From NCBI RefSeq assembly GCF_900095215.1, contig NZ_LT606949.1, positions 1,466,939 through 1,530,938 on the forward strand: a DNA stretch of 64,000 bases, written 5' to 3'. Within the stretch, counting starts at the first letter, position 1. Every line of letters starts with the position of its first letter. The position numbers and the translations under genes were made by a program. The DNA comes from Polynucleobacter necessarius (GTDB taxonomy: Bacteria > Pseudomonadota > Gammaproteobacteria > Burkholderiales > Burkholderiaceae). This document shows, one piece after another, positions 30,407 through 41,552 of the stretch. The notes below the pieces were generated by a model, which was not told the DNA's origin, ran no database searches, and saw only the letters and a list, made by a program, of their open reading frames with translations.

Positions 30407-31927
30407 ATGGCAACGAACTATTTAAAGAAAATTTTATCGGCTCGCGTCTATGACGTAGCCAGGGAAACCGAACTTCAGCTCGCCCCAGAACTGACTAAGC
30501 GTTTGGGTAACCAGGTTCTCCTAAAACGAGAAGATAACCAACCGGTTTTTTCCTTCAAACTGCGTGGCGCCTATAACAAGATGGCCCATTTACCCCCAGA
30601 AGCCCTAAAACGCGGGGTTATTGCCGCTTCCGCGGGCAATCATGCCCAAGGCGTAGCCCTTTCAGCCGCCAAAATGAAGTGCAAGGCCGTGATTGTGATG
30701 CCGGTGACCACCCCTAGCGTCAAAATCGATGCCGTCAAGGCTCGCGGCGGGTCTTGGGTAGAAATCATCCTCCATGGCGAGTCCTATAGCGATGCTTTTA
30801 AGCATTCTGAGGTTTTAGGCAAAAAGCGGGGCCTAACTTTTGTTCACCCCTTTGACGATCCTGATGTCATCACCGGCCAAGGAACCATCGCCCATGAAAT
30901 TTTTACCCAGTACGACAAACCCATAGATGCAGTATTTGTCGCAATCGGTGGTGGCGGTCTTATCGCCGGTATTGGTGAGTACATCAAAGCGATTAGCCCA
31001 AAGACAAAAGTAATCGGCGTTCAAGCATCAGACTCTGATGCCATGAATCAGTCCCTCAAAGCGAATAAGCGCATTGAGATGAAGGATGTTGGTTTGTTTT
31101 CTGATGGCACCGCTGTGAAGTTGGTTGGCAAAGAAACTTTCCGGATCTGCAAAAAAGTAGTTGATGAAATTGTCACGGTCGATACCGATGAAATCTGCGC
31201 GGCAATCAATGATGTTTTCACTGATACTCGCAGCATTCTGGAGCCAGCTGGCGCGCTCGCCATTGCGGGCATGAAGAAGTATGTCGCGAAAAAACGCATT
31301 AAGAAGAAAACCTTAGTGGCTGTGGCTTGCGGGGCGAATATGAACTTTAGCCGCTTGCGTTTTGTGGCTGAACGCGCAGATGTTGGCGAGTTCCGCGAAG
31401 CAGTATTTGCAGTGACCATTCCTGAAGAGCGCGGCTCTTTCAAACGCTTCTGTGAATTACTTGGCAAGCGCAATGTCACTGAATTTAACTATCGAATTGG
31501 CGATCAAAGTGAAGCACATATTTTTGTTGGCATCAGCACACAAAAGGCGGGTGATAGTGAAGCAATTGCAAAGCATTTCCGTAAAGCAAAATTCGCGACA
31601 ATTGACTTAACTCACGATGAGCTAGCGAAGTCGCATTTACGTCATATGGTTGGCGGACATTCTGCGCTTGCAAAAGATGAATTGCTTTATCGTTTTGAAT
31701 TCCCAGAGCGCCCAGGCGCTTTAATGAAGTTTTTAACCAGCATGGCGCCCAACTGGAACATTAGCTTGTTCCACTACCGCAATCATGGTGCTGACTACGG
31801 TCGTATCTTGGTGGGTATTCAAGTGCCAAAGAACGAGCAAAAGAAATTCCAAAGCTTCTTGGCTGGCCTAGGCTATCCACATGGGGATGAAAGCAATAAC
31901 CCTGCTTATCGCTTGTTCCTTAAATAA
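30407..31927 (+). CDS. ilvA: Threonine ammonia-lyase, biosynthetic
   Basis: IlvA deaminates threonine to 2-oxobutanoate, the first step to isoleucine. The 506 residues have the PLP lysine in VFSFKLRGAYNK (Lys51), the SAGNHAQGVALSA substrate loop, the phosphate-binding AIGGGGLIAG, and two C-terminal ACT-like regulatory domains (about 330-420 and 425-506; FAVTIPEERGSFKRFCELLG and YRFEFPERPGALMKFL) that mediate isoleucine inhibition in the long form. It is divergent from the giant oxidoreductase. Confidence 0.97.
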   Translation: MATNYLKKILSARVYDVARETELQLAPELTKRLGNQVLLKREDNQPVFSFKLRGAYNKMAHLPPEALKRGVIAASAGNHAQGVALSAAKMKCKAVIVMPVTTPSVKIDAVKARGGSWVEIILHGESYSDAFKHSEVLGKKRGLTFVHPFDDPDVITGQGTIAHEIFTQYDKPIDAVFVAIGGGGLIAGIGEYIKAISPKTKVIGVQASDSDAMNQSLKANKRIEMKDVGLFSDGTAVKLVGKETFRICKKVVDEIVTVDTDEICAAINDVFTDTRSILEPAGALAIAGMKKYVAKKRIKKKTLVAVACGANMNFSRLRFVAERADVGEFREAVFAVTIPEERGSFKRFCELLGKRNVTEFNYRIGDQSEAHIFVGISTQKAGDSEAIAKHFRKAKFATIDLTHDELAKSHLRHMVGGHSALAKDELLYRFEFPERPGALMKFLTSMAPNWNISLFHYRNHGADYGRILVGIQVPKNEQKKFQSFLAGLGYPHGDESNNPAYRLFLK

Positions 31928-31954
31928 GATGAACCTCTAAGACCCTATTCATCA

Positions 31955-32863
31955 ATGTCATATACGCTCACCGGAAAACTCGTCGTCGCGATCTCCTCGC
32001 GCGCCCTGTTTGATTTCGAAGAAGAAAATCGCATTTTCGAATCAACCGATGACAGTGCCTACATGAAGCTCCAGCTTGAGCGCCTTAGCGAGGCTGCTCA
32101 AAAAGGCGTGGCATTCACCTTGGTTAAGAAGCTGCTCGCCTTTAATGAAGAGGGTGAGCAACGCGTTGAGGTAGTCATTCTTTCTCGTAATGACCCAGTT
32201 AGCGGCTTACGCGTTTTCCGCTCTGCGGAGCATCATGGCTTGCACCTAGAGCGTGGCGTATTTACTAGGGGACGTCCGCCATATCACTACCTACGCTCAT
32301 TGCATGCCAACCTCTTCCTATCTGCCAATGAAGATGATGTGCGAGCAACCATTGATGCCGGTTTTCCAGCGGCACGCGTTTTTCCAGAATCGAGCAAAAC
32401 CTCTGAATCTCACCCGAATGAAATTCGCATCGCCTTTGACGGAGACGCAGTCCTCTTCTCTGATGAAGCAGAACAAGTTTTCCAGAAAAAAGGGCTTGAG
32501 GCATTTGTCGACCATGAAAGCAAAAAGGTTGATATTCCTTTGCCTCCGGGGCCGTTTAAACCTTTACTAGAGGCCTTGCACAGACTGCAACGCTCTACCA
32601 GTGAAAACGGAATGCGTATTCGCACTGCACTAGTAACTGCACGCTCTGCTCCAGCACATGAGCGCGCCATTCGCACTCTGATGGCATGGGGCATTGATGT
32701 CGATGAGGCGATGTTCTTAGGCGGCCTATCCAAGAGCGAGTTCCTTCGAGAATTCGAACCTGACTTCTTCTTTGATGATCAAACTGGTCACTGCCAGTCT
32801 GCCGCATCAGTAGCCCCAACAGGTCATGTTGTGTCAGGCGTATCGAATAAGCCAAAGAACTAA
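31955..32863 (+). CDS. Cytosolic 5'-nucleotidase (NT5C1/cN-I-like)
   Basis: The 302 residues match the 5'-nucleotidase family related to mammalian cN-I: KLVVAISSRALFDFEEENRIFE near the N-terminus, LSRNDPVSGLRVFRSAEHHGLHLERGVFTRG, FLSANEDDVRATIDAG, IAFDGDAVLFSDEAEQVF (the DxD-type HAD acidic motif), and the C-terminal FLGGLSKSEFLREFEPDFFFDDQ. It presumably dephosphorylates nucleoside monophosphates. It follows ilvA by 27 bases and precedes the queF pseudogene by 30 bases, suggesting one transcript. Confidence 0.85.
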   Translation: MSYTLTGKLVVAISSRALFDFEEENRIFESTDDSAYMKLQLERLSEAAQKGVAFTLVKKLLAFNEEGEQRVEVVILSRNDPVSGLRVFRSAEHHGLHLERGVFTRGRPPYHYLRSLHANLFLSANEDDVRATIDAGFPAARVFPESSKTSESHPNEIRIAFDGDAVLFSDEAEQVFQKKGLEAFVDHESKKVDIPLPPGPFKPLLEALHRLQRSTSENGMRIRTALVTARSAPAHERAIRTLMAWGIDVDEAMFLGGLSKSEFLREFEPDFFFDDQTGHCQSAASVAPTGHVVSGVSNKPKN

Positions 32864-32893
32864 ACGGAACGAATCAACAGAAAAAAGATATTG

Positions 32894-33722
32894 ATGGCAA
32901 CGCTTCCGCTCGGTCAATCTACGCAATACCCAGATCAATACGATCCGAGCTTGCTATACCCCATCCCAAGAATTGAGAACAGAAAAAAACTGGGTCTTAC
33001 AGAAAATCAAGTGCTGCCATTTGTGGGCGTGAATATATGGAACGCCTTTGAGCTGAGCTGGCTTAATAAAAAAAGCAAGCCTCAAATTGCTTTGGCAGAG
33101 TTTCAGATTCCTGCTGACTCACCGAACATGATTGAGTCCAAGTCATTCAAGCTGTATCTCAACAGCCTCAACAGTGCACGCTTTGAGAATGAGAATGAAG
33201 TTAAAGAGCGACCCATCACAGACCTCTCGACCGTCTCTGGCAGCAAGATTACTGCCCGCATCAACCCAACGGAAACCATCTCTAAAAATGGGATGCAAGA
33301 AATGGGTGGGATTTTGATGGATCGACTAGATATTGAAATTGATCCCAGCCTACCAGCGGACTCAAGTCTGCTGGGCGTCAATGAATCTTTTGGTCCAATT
33401 GAGCAATGTCTGGTTTCTCACCTTCTCAAATCCAATTGCCCAGTTACTGGGCAGCCTGATTGGGCCAGCGTGCAAATTCGCTATCAAGGCAGACCCATCC
33501 TTGAAGAAGGTTTATTCCGCTACATGATTGGCTTTAGGCAAATTAGGAGAATTTCACGAACACTGTGTGGAAACTATATTTACCAACATCAAGCGTCAGT
33601 GCACACCAGAGAAGTTATCTGTGTATGCGCGCTACACACGTCGTGGCGGCTTGAACATTAATCCCTTTCGCACGGATCACAATTCTCCGTGGCCAGAAAA
33701 CATTCGACACGCACGGCAGTAA
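32894..33722 (+). pseudogene. queF: NADPH-dependent 7-cyano-7-deazaguanine reductase, frameshifted
   Basis: QueF reduces preQ0 to preQ1 on the path to queuosine in tRNA. From ATG 32894 the long-form enzyme reads well: NAFELSWLNKKSKPQIALAEF, ADSPNMIESKSFKLYLNSLN, and the catalytic HLLKSNCPVTGQPDWASVQIRY. At 33540-33542 (CAAATT) one extra A breaks the frame after RYMIGFRQ. The true continuation [22 protein letters not shown] and PFRTDH, ending RHARQ at TAA 33720-33722, lies in the next frame. The shifted protein would end at 33661 and lose a substrate/NADPH-binding segment. Only one lesion is visible; earlier residues such as [10 protein letters not shown] instead of the usual LDINPF may also have drifted. 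Confidence 0.9.
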
Positions 33723-33752
33723 ACAATTTACGAAGCCAAAAGTAAGCAAATA

Positions 33753-33788
33753 AAAAACCCCTTGTAGGAATTCCTAGAATGGGTTTTT
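33753..33788. terminator. Bidirectional intrinsic terminator between queF and ssb
   Basis: AAAAACCC (33753-33760) pairs with GGGTTTTT (33781-33788) around an inner palindrome TAGGAATTCCTA (33765-33776). A/T-rich tails on both sides make it usable for both converging genes. Confidence 0.65.
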
Positions 33789-33845
33789 AGCGCTTAACTC
33801 ACCAGCTAATGACCGGTGAGTTATTTCGCAATGCTTGAGGGTCTC

Positions 33846-34301
33846 TCAAAAAGGAATATCGTCATCCATAGCGCCTAGTGAGGCAGCGTTAGATGATGCT
33901 GGAGCAGACTGCTCAGCCGGCTTTGCGCGTGCATAGCTTTCGCCACCATCACCGCTTCCGCCTACTGGCTTACCACCGAGCATTTGCATTGTTTCCGCAA
34001 CGATCTCTGTGGAATACTTTTCCTGGCCACTAGCATCAGTCCATTTACGTGTACGTAAACGACCTTCAACATAAACCTGTGAACCTTTTTTGAGGTACTG
34101 ACCAGCGATTTCTGCAAGCTTGCCAAAGAATGCAACGCGATGCCATTCTGTGGTTTCTTTCATTTCACCAGTTTGTTTGTCTTTGTAGCGATCGGATGTT
34201 GCTACTGAAATATTTGTAACGGCGTCGCCGCTTGGCATATAACGTGTTTCTGGATCACGTCCTACGTTACCTACGATGATGACCTTATTTACCGAAGCCA
34301 T
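33846..34301 (-). CDS. ssb: Single-stranded DNA-binding protein
   Basis: The 151 residues consist of an N-terminal OB fold ([67 protein letters not shown]), a Gly/Ser/Ala-rich linker from about residue 115, and the acidic tip DDDIPF that recruits repair partners. It follows the MFS gene on the minus strand; ssb-MFS with divergent uvrA is a conserved betaproteobacterial arrangement. Confidence 0.97.
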   Translation of the reverse strand: MASVNKVIIVGNVGRDPETRYMPSGDAVTNISVATSDRYKDKQTGEMKETTEWHRVAFFGKLAEIAGQYLKKGSQVYVEGRLRTRKWTDASGQEKYSTEIVAETMQMLGGKPVGGSGDGGESYARAKPAEQSAPASSNAASLGAMDDDIPF

Positions 34302-34382
34302 GTTGTCTCCCGAAGAAAAATACTGCTGTTATTACTACTAAAAAATAAACTGCTCGCTTTTATTTAATCAATGAAGCTGCGG

Positions 34383-35567
34383 TTATGTCTTTGTGGCTAC
34401 ATCCTTTGATTCAGTTGCTCTTGTTGGTATTTCACCCATCGACCAAGCAATTATCATCCAGCAAATTAAGAGTGCCGCACCCATAACAAAGACCGATAAA
34501 TCACCATGGCTATCCATCAAATAGCCACCAATAACTGCTCCTGAGAACAGGCCAATCGATTGGGTAGTGTTGTAAACACCCAATGCAGTACCCTTCGATT
34601 CTTTGGCAAAACGCGACACCAACGAAGGTTGCAAGGCTTCAAGCAAATTAAAACCTACAAAATAAATCAGTAATGCCGTTGCAATCATCATGACGGAATT
34701 TGCTTGAGTAAAGATTGATTCCGCAATCAACAATAAAACAATCGCAATTAACAAGACTGTTCTTAACTTTTGCCTCTTTTCACCGTAAATAATCGCGGGC
34801 GCCATGAAGACAAATGAGAGCAACACGACTGGAAGATAAATTTCCCAATGCGAAGAAAGTGGTAATCCTGCCTGCACTAGTAAACGCGGCACTACTAAGA
34901 ACATCGCCACCTGTGTTGCATGCAATACAAACACACCTAGATTTAAACGCATCAACTCCGGACGGAAAAATACTTCCCTCAAAGAAGCTTGCTGAACTTT
35001 GGCTTCGAGTTTGCTTGTTGGCAAAACGTAATAAGCGACAAACATCGCAATCACGCCCAATACAGCCAGAACAACAAAAATTCCACCTAGGCTGATTGCG
35101 CGATAAATAGGGGCGGCAATCACCAGAGACAAGGCAAATGAGAGGGCGATACTACCGCCCACCAAAGCCATTGCTCGAGTGCGAACTTGCTCACGGGTTA
35201 AATCGGCCACCCAAGCTGAGATAGCAGCCGAAACCGCACCGGCACCCATAATTCCTCGACCAATCGCAATCCAAAGCAAATCATCCTTGGCAGCACAAAT
35301 CAGGGCGCCAGCCACAAATAAGGAGAGCCCCCATAAAACGACTGGTGTACGCCCAATTCGGTCGGACAGGCGACCAAGGGGGATGTAAAAACAAGCCTGA
35401 ACGATATTGAAGATTCCGAGGGTCAACCCCACCCAGAGCGCATGCTCGCCGCCGGGCAAACCCCGCGCATGAATACTAAAAATGGGTAATAGCAAGAACA
35501 GGCCGAGCATACGGAGGCCAAAAATGCCTGCTAAGGCCAGAGTGGAGCGAAGTTCAGAAGGATTCAT
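34383..35567 (-). CDS. Major facilitator superfamily transporter
   Basis: The 394 residues form 12 predicted membrane helices, with the MFS loop 2-3 motif GRLSDRIGRTPVVL (around residues 63-76) and a second copy-like region at the middle of the chain. The substrate is unknown. The family resembles the proton-driven drug or sugar efflux group (YajR/Bcr-like). It shares a 37-base divergent start region with uvrA, a neighbourhood kept in many Betaproteobacteria, but the functional link is unclear. Confidence 0.88.
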   Translation of the reverse strand: MNPSELRSTLALAGIFGLRMLGLFLLLPIFSIHARGLPGGEHALWVGLTLGIFNIVQACFYIPLGRLSDRIGRTPVVLWGLSLFVAGALICAAKDDLLWIAIGRGIMGAGAVSAAISAWVADLTREQVRTRAMALVGGSIALSFALSLVIAAPIYRAISLGGIFVVLAVLGVIAMFVAYYVLPTSKLEAKVQQASLREVFFRPELMRLNLGVFVLHATQVAMFLVVPRLLVQAGLPLSSHWEIYLPVVLLSFVFMAPAIIYGEKRQKLRTVLLIAIVLLLIAESIFTQANSVMMIATALLIYFVGFNLLEALQPSLVSRFAKESKGTALGVYNTTQSIGLFSGAVIGGYLMDSHGDLSVFVMGAALLICWMIIAWSMGEIPTRATESKDVATKT

Positions 35568-35604
35568 GGGAAAGAGCTATATTAACAAGTTACGCTAAAA
35601 AATC

Positions 35605-38502
35605 ATGAATAACGAAATCAAGATCCGCGGTGCCCGCACCCACAACCTCAAAAACATCAATCTAGACATCCCTAGGGAGAAATTAGTTGTCCTGACTGGT
35701 TTATCCGGTTCTGGCAAAAGCTCCTTAGCTTTTGACACACTCTATGCGGAAGGTCAACGCCGCTATGTTGAATCTCTTTCGGCCTATGCCCGCCAGTTCT
35801 TACAGCTGATGGAAAAGCCAGATGTCGACACGATTGAAGGGCTTTCTCCTGCGATTTCGATCGAACAAAAAGCAACTAGCCATAATCCACGTTCAACCGT
35901 CGGCACCGTTACTGAAATTCATGATTACTTGCGATTGTTATTCGCACGCGCTGGTACGCCGCATTGCCCTGATCACGACCTTCCATTAGAAGCGCAAAGC
36001 GTTTCACAAATGGTTGATACCGTGCTGTCGATGCCGAAAGATACCAAGTTAATGATTTTGGCTCCAGTAGTCAGTGAGCGTAAAGGCGAATTCGTCGACC
36101 TCTTTCAAGACTTGCAAGCGCAAGGCTTTGTGCGTTTCCGAGTACGCTCAGGTGGTGGCACCGCTAACACAGCTAAATCAGAAATTTTTGAAGTCGATCA
36201 ATTACCCGCGATGAAGAAAAACGATAAGCATTCGATTGAGGTGGTGGTAGATCGTATTAAAGTGCGTCCTGATATTCAACAACGTTTAGCGGAATCTTTT
36301 GAAACTGCTCTACTCCTGGCAGACGGTAAGGCCATGATTGTGGATATGGATACTGGCAAAGAGATGATTTTCTCCAGCAAGTTTGCTTGCTCAGTGTGCT
36401 CCTACTCCCTACAAGAATTAGAGCCGCGCCTTTTCTCGTTTAATAACCCGATGGGTGCATGCCCCTCTTGTGATGGCCTAGGTCATCAGTCTTTCTTTGA
36501 TCCAAAACGCATCGTTGCGCATCCCGATTTATCGCTGGCTTCTGGCGCTATCAAAGGGTGGGATCGTCGTAATCAGTTCTACTTCAAATTACTGCAAACC
36601 CTTGCCAAGCATGGAGGCTTTGACGTAGAGAAGCCTTTTGAATCACTTTCCAAGAAACAACAAGATCTGATTCTTTTGGGCTCTGGTGACGTCACCATTC
36701 CATTTGAATATATCAATGAGCGCGGCAAGAACAGTATTCGTGAACATTCATTTGAAGGTATCGTCGCCAACTTTGAAAGACGTTATCGCGAAACCGATTC
36801 CATGACAGTGCGTCAAGCACTCTCGCGCTATCAAAATGTGCAAACCTGCCCAGAATGTAACGGTAGCCGTTTGCGCAAAGAAGCTCGCTTTGTCAAAGTG
36901 GGTGAGAAAAAACAATCGCGTGCCATTTATGAAATCAGCGCCCTGCCACTAAAAGAAGCCAAAGAATATTTTGAAGCACTCGAACTCAAAGGCGCCAAGC
37001 GCGAAATTGCCGACAAGATCGTCAAAGAAATTAGCGCTCGCTTACGCTTCTTAAATGACGTAGGCCTGGATTACCTCTCTCTCGAGCGTAGTGCTGACAC
37101 CCTGTCAGGCGGCGAAGCCCAGCGTATTCGCCTGGCAAGTCAAATTGGTTCTGGCTTAACTGGGGTGATGTACGTCTTAGATGAGCCTTCGATTGGACTA
37201 CATCAACGCGATAATGATCGCTTAATCGGCACTCTCAAGCATCTACGCGATTTAGGGAACAGCGTTTTAGTGGTGGAGCACGATGAAGATATGATTCGCG
37301 CATCCGACTGGGTCATTGATATTGGCCCCGGTGCTGGAGTTCATGGTGGTGAAGTTGTAGCTCAAGGTACACCCGCGGAAGTGGAGGCAAATACCAAATC
37401 GTTAACTGGCGCCTATCTGGCTGGGCGCGAAGCAATCGCTGTTCCTGAAAAACGAATTCCAGTAAACGATCGCTTTTTAGAAATCATCGGCGCACGCGGC
37501 AATAATCTGCAATCTGTGCACGCCAAGATTCCAGTTGGATTGTTAACTTGTGTCACAGGGGTATCTGGCTCAGGTAAATCCACGTTAATTAACGACACCT
37601 TGCATCATGCGGTTGCTCAACATCTTTATGGTTCGAACGCCGAACCAGCAGCGCACGATGCCATCAAAGGCCTAGAGCACTTTGATAAAGTCATGAGCGT
37701 TGACCAATCCCCTATTGGCAGAACACCAAGATCCAACCCTGCAACCTACACGGGCCTCTTTACCCCTATCAGAGAGCTATTTGCTGGCGCTCCTGCCTCA
37801 CGCGAGCGCGGCTATGAAGCGGGTCGCTTCTCTTTTAATGTCAAAGGCGGTCGCTGTGATTCTTGCGAGGGCGATGGCGTTCTCAAAGTCGAAATGCACT
37901 TCTTACCAGATGTGTATGTGCCCTGCGATGTTTGTCATGGCAAGCGCTACAACCGCGAAACCTTAGACATTCGCTACAAAGGCAAAAATATTCATGAAGT
38001 GCTGTCGATGACTATCGAACAAGCGCATAAATTCTTTGAGGCGGTTCCTGTAGTCAATCGCAAACTCAAAACACTACTGGATGTGGGTTTGGGTTACGTC
38101 AAGCTAGGACAAAGTGCAACTACCCTATCTGGTGGCGAAGCACAGCGCGTGAAGCTCTCACTTGAACTCTCTAAGCGCGATACGAACAAAACATTATACA
38201 TCCTGGATGAGCCAACTACTGGCTTGCATTTCCATGACATTCAGCTCCTGTTAACCGTCATTCAAACGCTCAAGCAACAAGGTAACACGATTGTGATTAT
38301 TGAGCACAACCTCGATGTCATTAAAACGGCTGACTGGATTATTGACTTAGGCCCTAAAGGCGGTGCTGGTGGCGGACAGATTATTGCTACCGGTACACCT
38401 GAAGAGGTTGCGAAGAATGAAGTGAGCTTTACTGGTCGCTACTTGGCACCATTGTTAACTCGTAAAGCACCGGCGCCCGTAGCCAGTAAAAAGAAAAAAT
38501 AG
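35605..38502 (+). CDS. uvrA: Excinuclease ABC subunit A
   Basis: UvrA finds bulky DNA damage and loads UvrB. The 965 residues have two ABC ATPase units: Walker [13 protein letters not shown] (about 31-42) and [12 protein letters not shown] (about 651), with signatures [14 protein letters not shown] and [14 protein letters not shown]. Two zinc fingers are visible: CSVC...CPSC near 265-292 and CDSC...CDVC near 752-778. Intact, so nucleotide excision repair is probably retained although mutM is broken elsewhere in the window. Confidence 0.98.
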   Translation: MNNEIKIRGARTHNLKNINLDIPREKLVVLTGLSGSGKSSLAFDTLYAEGQRRYVESLSAYARQFLQLMEKPDVDTIEGLSPAISIEQKATSHNPRSTVGTVTEIHDYLRLLFARAGTPHCPDHDLPLEAQSVSQMVDTVLSMPKDTKLMILAPVVSERKGEFVDLFQDLQAQGFVRFRVRSGGGTANTAKSEIFEVDQLPAMKKNDKHSIEVVVDRIKVRPDIQQRLAESFETALLLADGKAMIVDMDTGKEMIFSSKFACSVCSYSLQELEPRLFSFNNPMGACPSCDGLGHQSFFDPKRIVAHPDLSLASGAIKGWDRRNQFYFKLLQTLAKHGGFDVEKPFESLSKKQQDLILLGSGDVTIPFEYINERGKNSIREHSFEGIVANFERRYRETDSMTVRQALSRYQNVQTCPECNGSRLRKEARFVKVGEKKQSRAIYEISALPLKEAKEYFEALELKGAKREIADKIVKEISARLRFLNDVGLDYLSLERSADTLSGGEAQRIRLASQIGSGLTGVMYVLDEPSIGLHQRDNDRLIGTLKHLRDLGNSVLVVEHDEDMIRASDWVIDIGPGAGVHGGEVVAQGTPAEVEANTKSLTGAYLAGREAIAVPEKRIPVNDRFLEIIGARGNNLQSVHAKIPVGLLTCVTGVSGSGKSTLINDTLHHAVAQHLYGSNAEPAAHDAIKGLEHFDKVMSVDQSPIGRTPRSNPATYTGLFTPIRELFAGAPASRERGYEAGRFSFNVKGGRCDSCEGDGVLKVEMHFLPDVYVPCDVCHGKRYNRETLDIRYKGKNIHEVLSMTIEQAHKFFEAVPVVNRKLKTLLDVGLGYVKLGQSATTLSGGEAQRVKLSLELSKRDTNKTLYILDEPTTGLHFHDIQLLLTVIQTLKQQGNTIVIIEHNLDVIKTADWIIDLGPKGGAGGGQIIATGTPEEVAKNEVSFTGRYLAPLLTRKAPAPVASKKKK

Positions 38503-38540
38503 TGTGGGCTAGCAATCTCGTATTGCGAGCTTTATCGATC

Positions 38541-40523
38541 TCAGATTAATTTGGCTTCAGCCAAATCGGTTGCCTCTGAATTACCTGAGATCACCAAGAT
38601 GTCATTGGATTCCAGTCGCAAATCCAGAGTTGGCTCTAGCTTCACATAATCCGCATTACGACCTTTGCGACGCACCGCTTGAACATTAACGCCCTCTTTA
38701 TCAAGGTCCAGCTCGCTCAAGGTTTTGCCGATTGCCTGTGAATGTGGCAACAAAGTAATCGCGTGTAAACGCCAGGACTCATTTGAGCCAAAGTCATCAT
38801 CTGCAGCACCGCGGAAGTAGCCCCTTAACAAGCTATAGCGCTCCTCACGGGCGGTTGTGATCCGCCGCACCACCTTACGCATCGGCACACCCATAATGAG
38901 CAACACGTGTGAGGCAATCATCAGACTGCCCTCAATGAGTTCAGGCACGACTTCAGTAGCGCCAGCAGCTTGAAGCTTAGCGATATCTGCATCATCCCTA
39001 GTGCGGACCAAGACAGTCATCCCTGGGCGCAAGTGCTCCACCTGACGAAGTACTCGCATACTTGCTGCAGTATCTGCGTAAGTGATCACCACCGCTTTCG
39101 CTCTGGATAAACCAGCAGCCACCAAATAGTTTTCACAACTGGCATCGCCATAAACTACATTGTCACCAGCAGCGGCAGCTGCTTTAACCCGGTCAGGATC
39201 TAAATCTAATGCGATGTAGGGAATTTTTTCTTGATCTAGCATGCGCGCTAAACTTTGACCCGAGCGACCAAAACCACAAATGACAACGTGGTTTGCATTG
39301 CGAACACTCTTCGCGGCAACGCGAGTAAGTGCGAGCGATTGCAGTAACCATTCATTACTGGAGAAGCGCATCGCGATGCGATCGCTGTATTCAATGAGAA
39401 ATGGCGCGCAGAACATGGAGATCAACATTGCGGCTAATACCGCTTGACTCAAAGTAGGGTCAACCAAATCCAGACCATCAATTTGATTCAGCAATACGAA
39501 ACCGAATTCACCCGCCTGAGTCAAGCACAAGCCCGTTCTAATGGAGATCCCCGGGCTTGAGCCAAAGACCCTGGATAACAAGGCGATTAGGCTGAACTTA
39601 AAGGCCAGGGGGCCGACCAACAAGAGCAGAACCAGCACCCATTGGTCGCGAATGACATTGAAGTCGAGCAGCATACCAATCGTAATAAAGAACAGGCCAA
39701 GTAGAACATCGCGGAACGGTTTGACATCCTCTTCCACCTGATGACGATAAGGCGTTTCAGAGATCAACATGCCAGCCAAGAATGCGCCAAGCGCCAAGGA
39801 CAATCCGAAGTGCTCAGTTAGACCCGCCATACCTAGAATGATCAACAAGAGGTTGAGCATGAATAGCTCTTGTGAGCGCAGTTTGGCAACCAACCTAAAC
39901 CAATGACTCATCAAGCTTTGGCCAATAAAGAAAATCAATACCAAAGCAACAGTGATTTTGATCGATGCCGCGGTAAGCGCTACAAATAAGTCTGAAGGAT
40001 TTTTTCCGAGCGAGGGCAGCAAGATCAATAAAAAGACCACTGCCAAATCTTGGAACAACAAAATACCCACGACATTGCGGCCATGCTCAGTTTCTAATTC
40101 AGCGCGATCCGAAATTAACTTCGTCACAATTGCGGTTGATGACATTGCCAGCGCTCCACCCAAGGCAATTGCGGCATGCCAAGAAAGGGGGTAAATCCAA
40201 TTCATCACCAAGCTTGCCGGGATAGCCAACAACATGGTCAGAATGACTTGGCTACCGCCAAGACCAAATACGATCAATCGCATGGCCCGCAATTTATTCA
40301 GGTTAAATTCCAGGCCAATTGAGAACATCAAGAAAACGACGCCAAATTCAGCCAAATACTTGACTGTGGCTGAATCATTTGCCAGACCAAAGGCATGTGG
40401 GCCAATTAGGACACCAATAGCCAAATAGCCCAAAATAGGGGGCAAACCAAAATAGCGGAAAATAACCACTCCGGCCACACCCGAGGCCAGGAGAATGAGG
40501 GTTAATTGAAGGACTGACGGCAT
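38541..40523 (-). CDS. CPA2-family cation:proton antiporter with RCK domains (KefB/YbaL-like)
   Basis: The 660 residues start with about 12 membrane helices (1-390) of the Na+/H+ exchanger fold (GYLAIGVLIGPHAFGL, LEFNLNKLRAMR, ALAMSSTAIVTKLISDRAELETEHGRNVVGILLFQDLAVV). A TrkA-N Rossmann domain follows (about 410-530, VVICGFGRSGQSLARMLDQEKIPYIALDLD), then a TrkA-C domain at the end (about 580-660). This architecture is that of potassium/proton antiporters such as KefB, KefC and YbaL. The ion and the regulator cannot be decided. Divergent from kdsD, only 13 bases apart. Confidence 0.9.
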   Translation of the reverse strand: MPSVLQLTLILLASGVAGVVIFRYFGLPPILGYLAIGVLIGPHAFGLANDSATVKYLAEFGVVFLMFSIGLEFNLNKLRAMRLIVFGLGGSQVILTMLLAIPASLVMNWIYPLSWHAAIALGGALAMSSTAIVTKLISDRAELETEHGRNVVGILLFQDLAVVFLLILLPSLGKNPSDLFVALTAASIKITVALVLIFFIGQSLMSHWFRLVAKLRSQELFMLNLLLIILGMAGLTEHFGLSLALGAFLAGMLISETPYRHQVEEDVKPFRDVLLGLFFITIGMLLDFNVIRDQWVLVLLLLVGPLAFKFSLIALLSRVFGSSPGISIRTGLCLTQAGEFGFVLLNQIDGLDLVDPTLSQAVLAAMLISMFCAPFLIEYSDRIAMRFSSNEWLLQSLALTRVAAKSVRNANHVVICGFGRSGQSLARMLDQEKIPYIALDLDPDRVKAAAAAGDNVVYGDASCENYLVAAGLSRAKAVVITYADTAASMRVLRQVEHLRPGMTVLVRTRDDADIAKLQAAGATEVVPELIEGSLMIASHVLLIMGVPMRKVVRRITTAREERYSLLRGYFRGAADDDFGSNESWRLHAITLLPHSQAIGKTLSELDLDKEGVNVQAVRRKGRNADYVKLEPTLDLRLESNDILVISGNSEATDLAEAKLI

Positions 40524-40536
40524 ATATACTTACTCG

Positions 40537-41529
40537 ATGATAGCTAAGAATCGTGAACGTACTCTAACGCTTGCGCGCGACACCCTCACTATTGAGGCTG
40601 CTGCACTGCAAACAATACGTGATCGCCTGGAAGGGGTCAATGCGGACGCCCTTATATTGGCGGTAGAACTGTTACATGGCTGCAAAGGCAGAATAGTCGT
40701 ATCAGGCATCGGCAAGTCGGGTCATATTGCCCGGAAAATTGCCGCTACCTTCGCCTCTACCGGCTCCCCCGCCTTTTTTGTTCATCCCGCCGAAGCCAGT
40801 CATGGTGATTTAGGTATGGTCACTAGAGATGATGTATTTGTGGCGCTCTCTAACTCGGGCGAAACAGACGAGCTTCTCACTATTGTCCCCATAGTGAAGC
40901 GCACTGGCGCAAAACTGATTGCCCTTACTGGCGCACCGAATTCTTCTCTTGCCAAGCTCGCGGATGCTCATCTCGATACCAGCGTTGAAAAAGAAGCATG
41001 CCCTTTAAATCTGGCGCCCACCACCAGCACAACCGCAGCCCTTGCAATGGGTGACGCATTGGCAGTCGCCTTGTTAGACGCCCGAGGTTTTGAGGCTGCA
41101 GACTTTATTCGATCTCATCCTGGTGGCAGACTAGGACGCAAACAACTCATGAATGTGAGTGAAGTGATGCGCAGCCTTGCTGATACGCCGAAGATTTCCA
41201 TCAATGCCTCGCTGCAAGATGCTCTATTGGAGATGACTGCAAAACGGATGGGTATGGTTGTTATCTTGGATGACAAAGAAAAAGTATTTGGCATATTGAC
41301 TGATGGTGATTTACGTCGTCTTTTAGAAAAGACAACCAATCTTGGCGACATCAAACTCGCAAGCGCCACTACTGCTGACCCACGTACGATTCTAGCAGAG
41401 TTACTCGCTGAAGAAGCGATTGAAATGATGGAAAAACATCGCATCAATCATCTCGTCGTTACTGACGATAAAGGTCATTTGCTGGGCGCTTTAAATCTGC
41501 ATGATTTATTCGCAGCCAAAGTGATTTAA
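40537..41529 (+). CDS. kdsD: D-arabinose 5-phosphate isomerase (KdsD/KpsF)
   Basis: KdsD converts ribulose-5-phosphate to arabinose-5-phosphate, the first step to KDO of lipopolysaccharide. The 330 residues combine a SIS sugar isomerase domain (about 40-180, VVSGIGKSGHIARKIAATFASTGSPAFFVHPAEASHGDLG, LSNSGETDELL) and two CBS repeats (about 210-330, VMRSLADTPKISINASLQDALLEM, GILTDGDLRRLLE, INHLVVTDDKGHLLGALNLHDL). First gene of the kdsD-kdsC-lptC-lptA-lptB run. Confidence 0.96.
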   Translation: MIAKNRERTLTLARDTLTIEAAALQTIRDRLEGVNADALILAVELLHGCKGRIVVSGIGKSGHIARKIAATFASTGSPAFFVHPAEASHGDLGMVTRDDVFVALSNSGETDELLTIVPIVKRTGAKLIALTGAPNSSLAKLADAHLDTSVEKEACPLNLAPTTSTTAALAMGDALAVALLDARGFEAADFIRSHPGGRLGRKQLMNVSEVMRSLADTPKISINASLQDALLEMTAKRMGMVVILDDKEKVFGILTDGDLRRLLEKTTNLGDIKLASATTADPRTILAELLAEEAIEMMEKHRINHLVVTDDKGHLLGALNLHDLFAAKVI

Positions 41530-41552
41530 TTTTTTAGCAATCGAACTTTCTC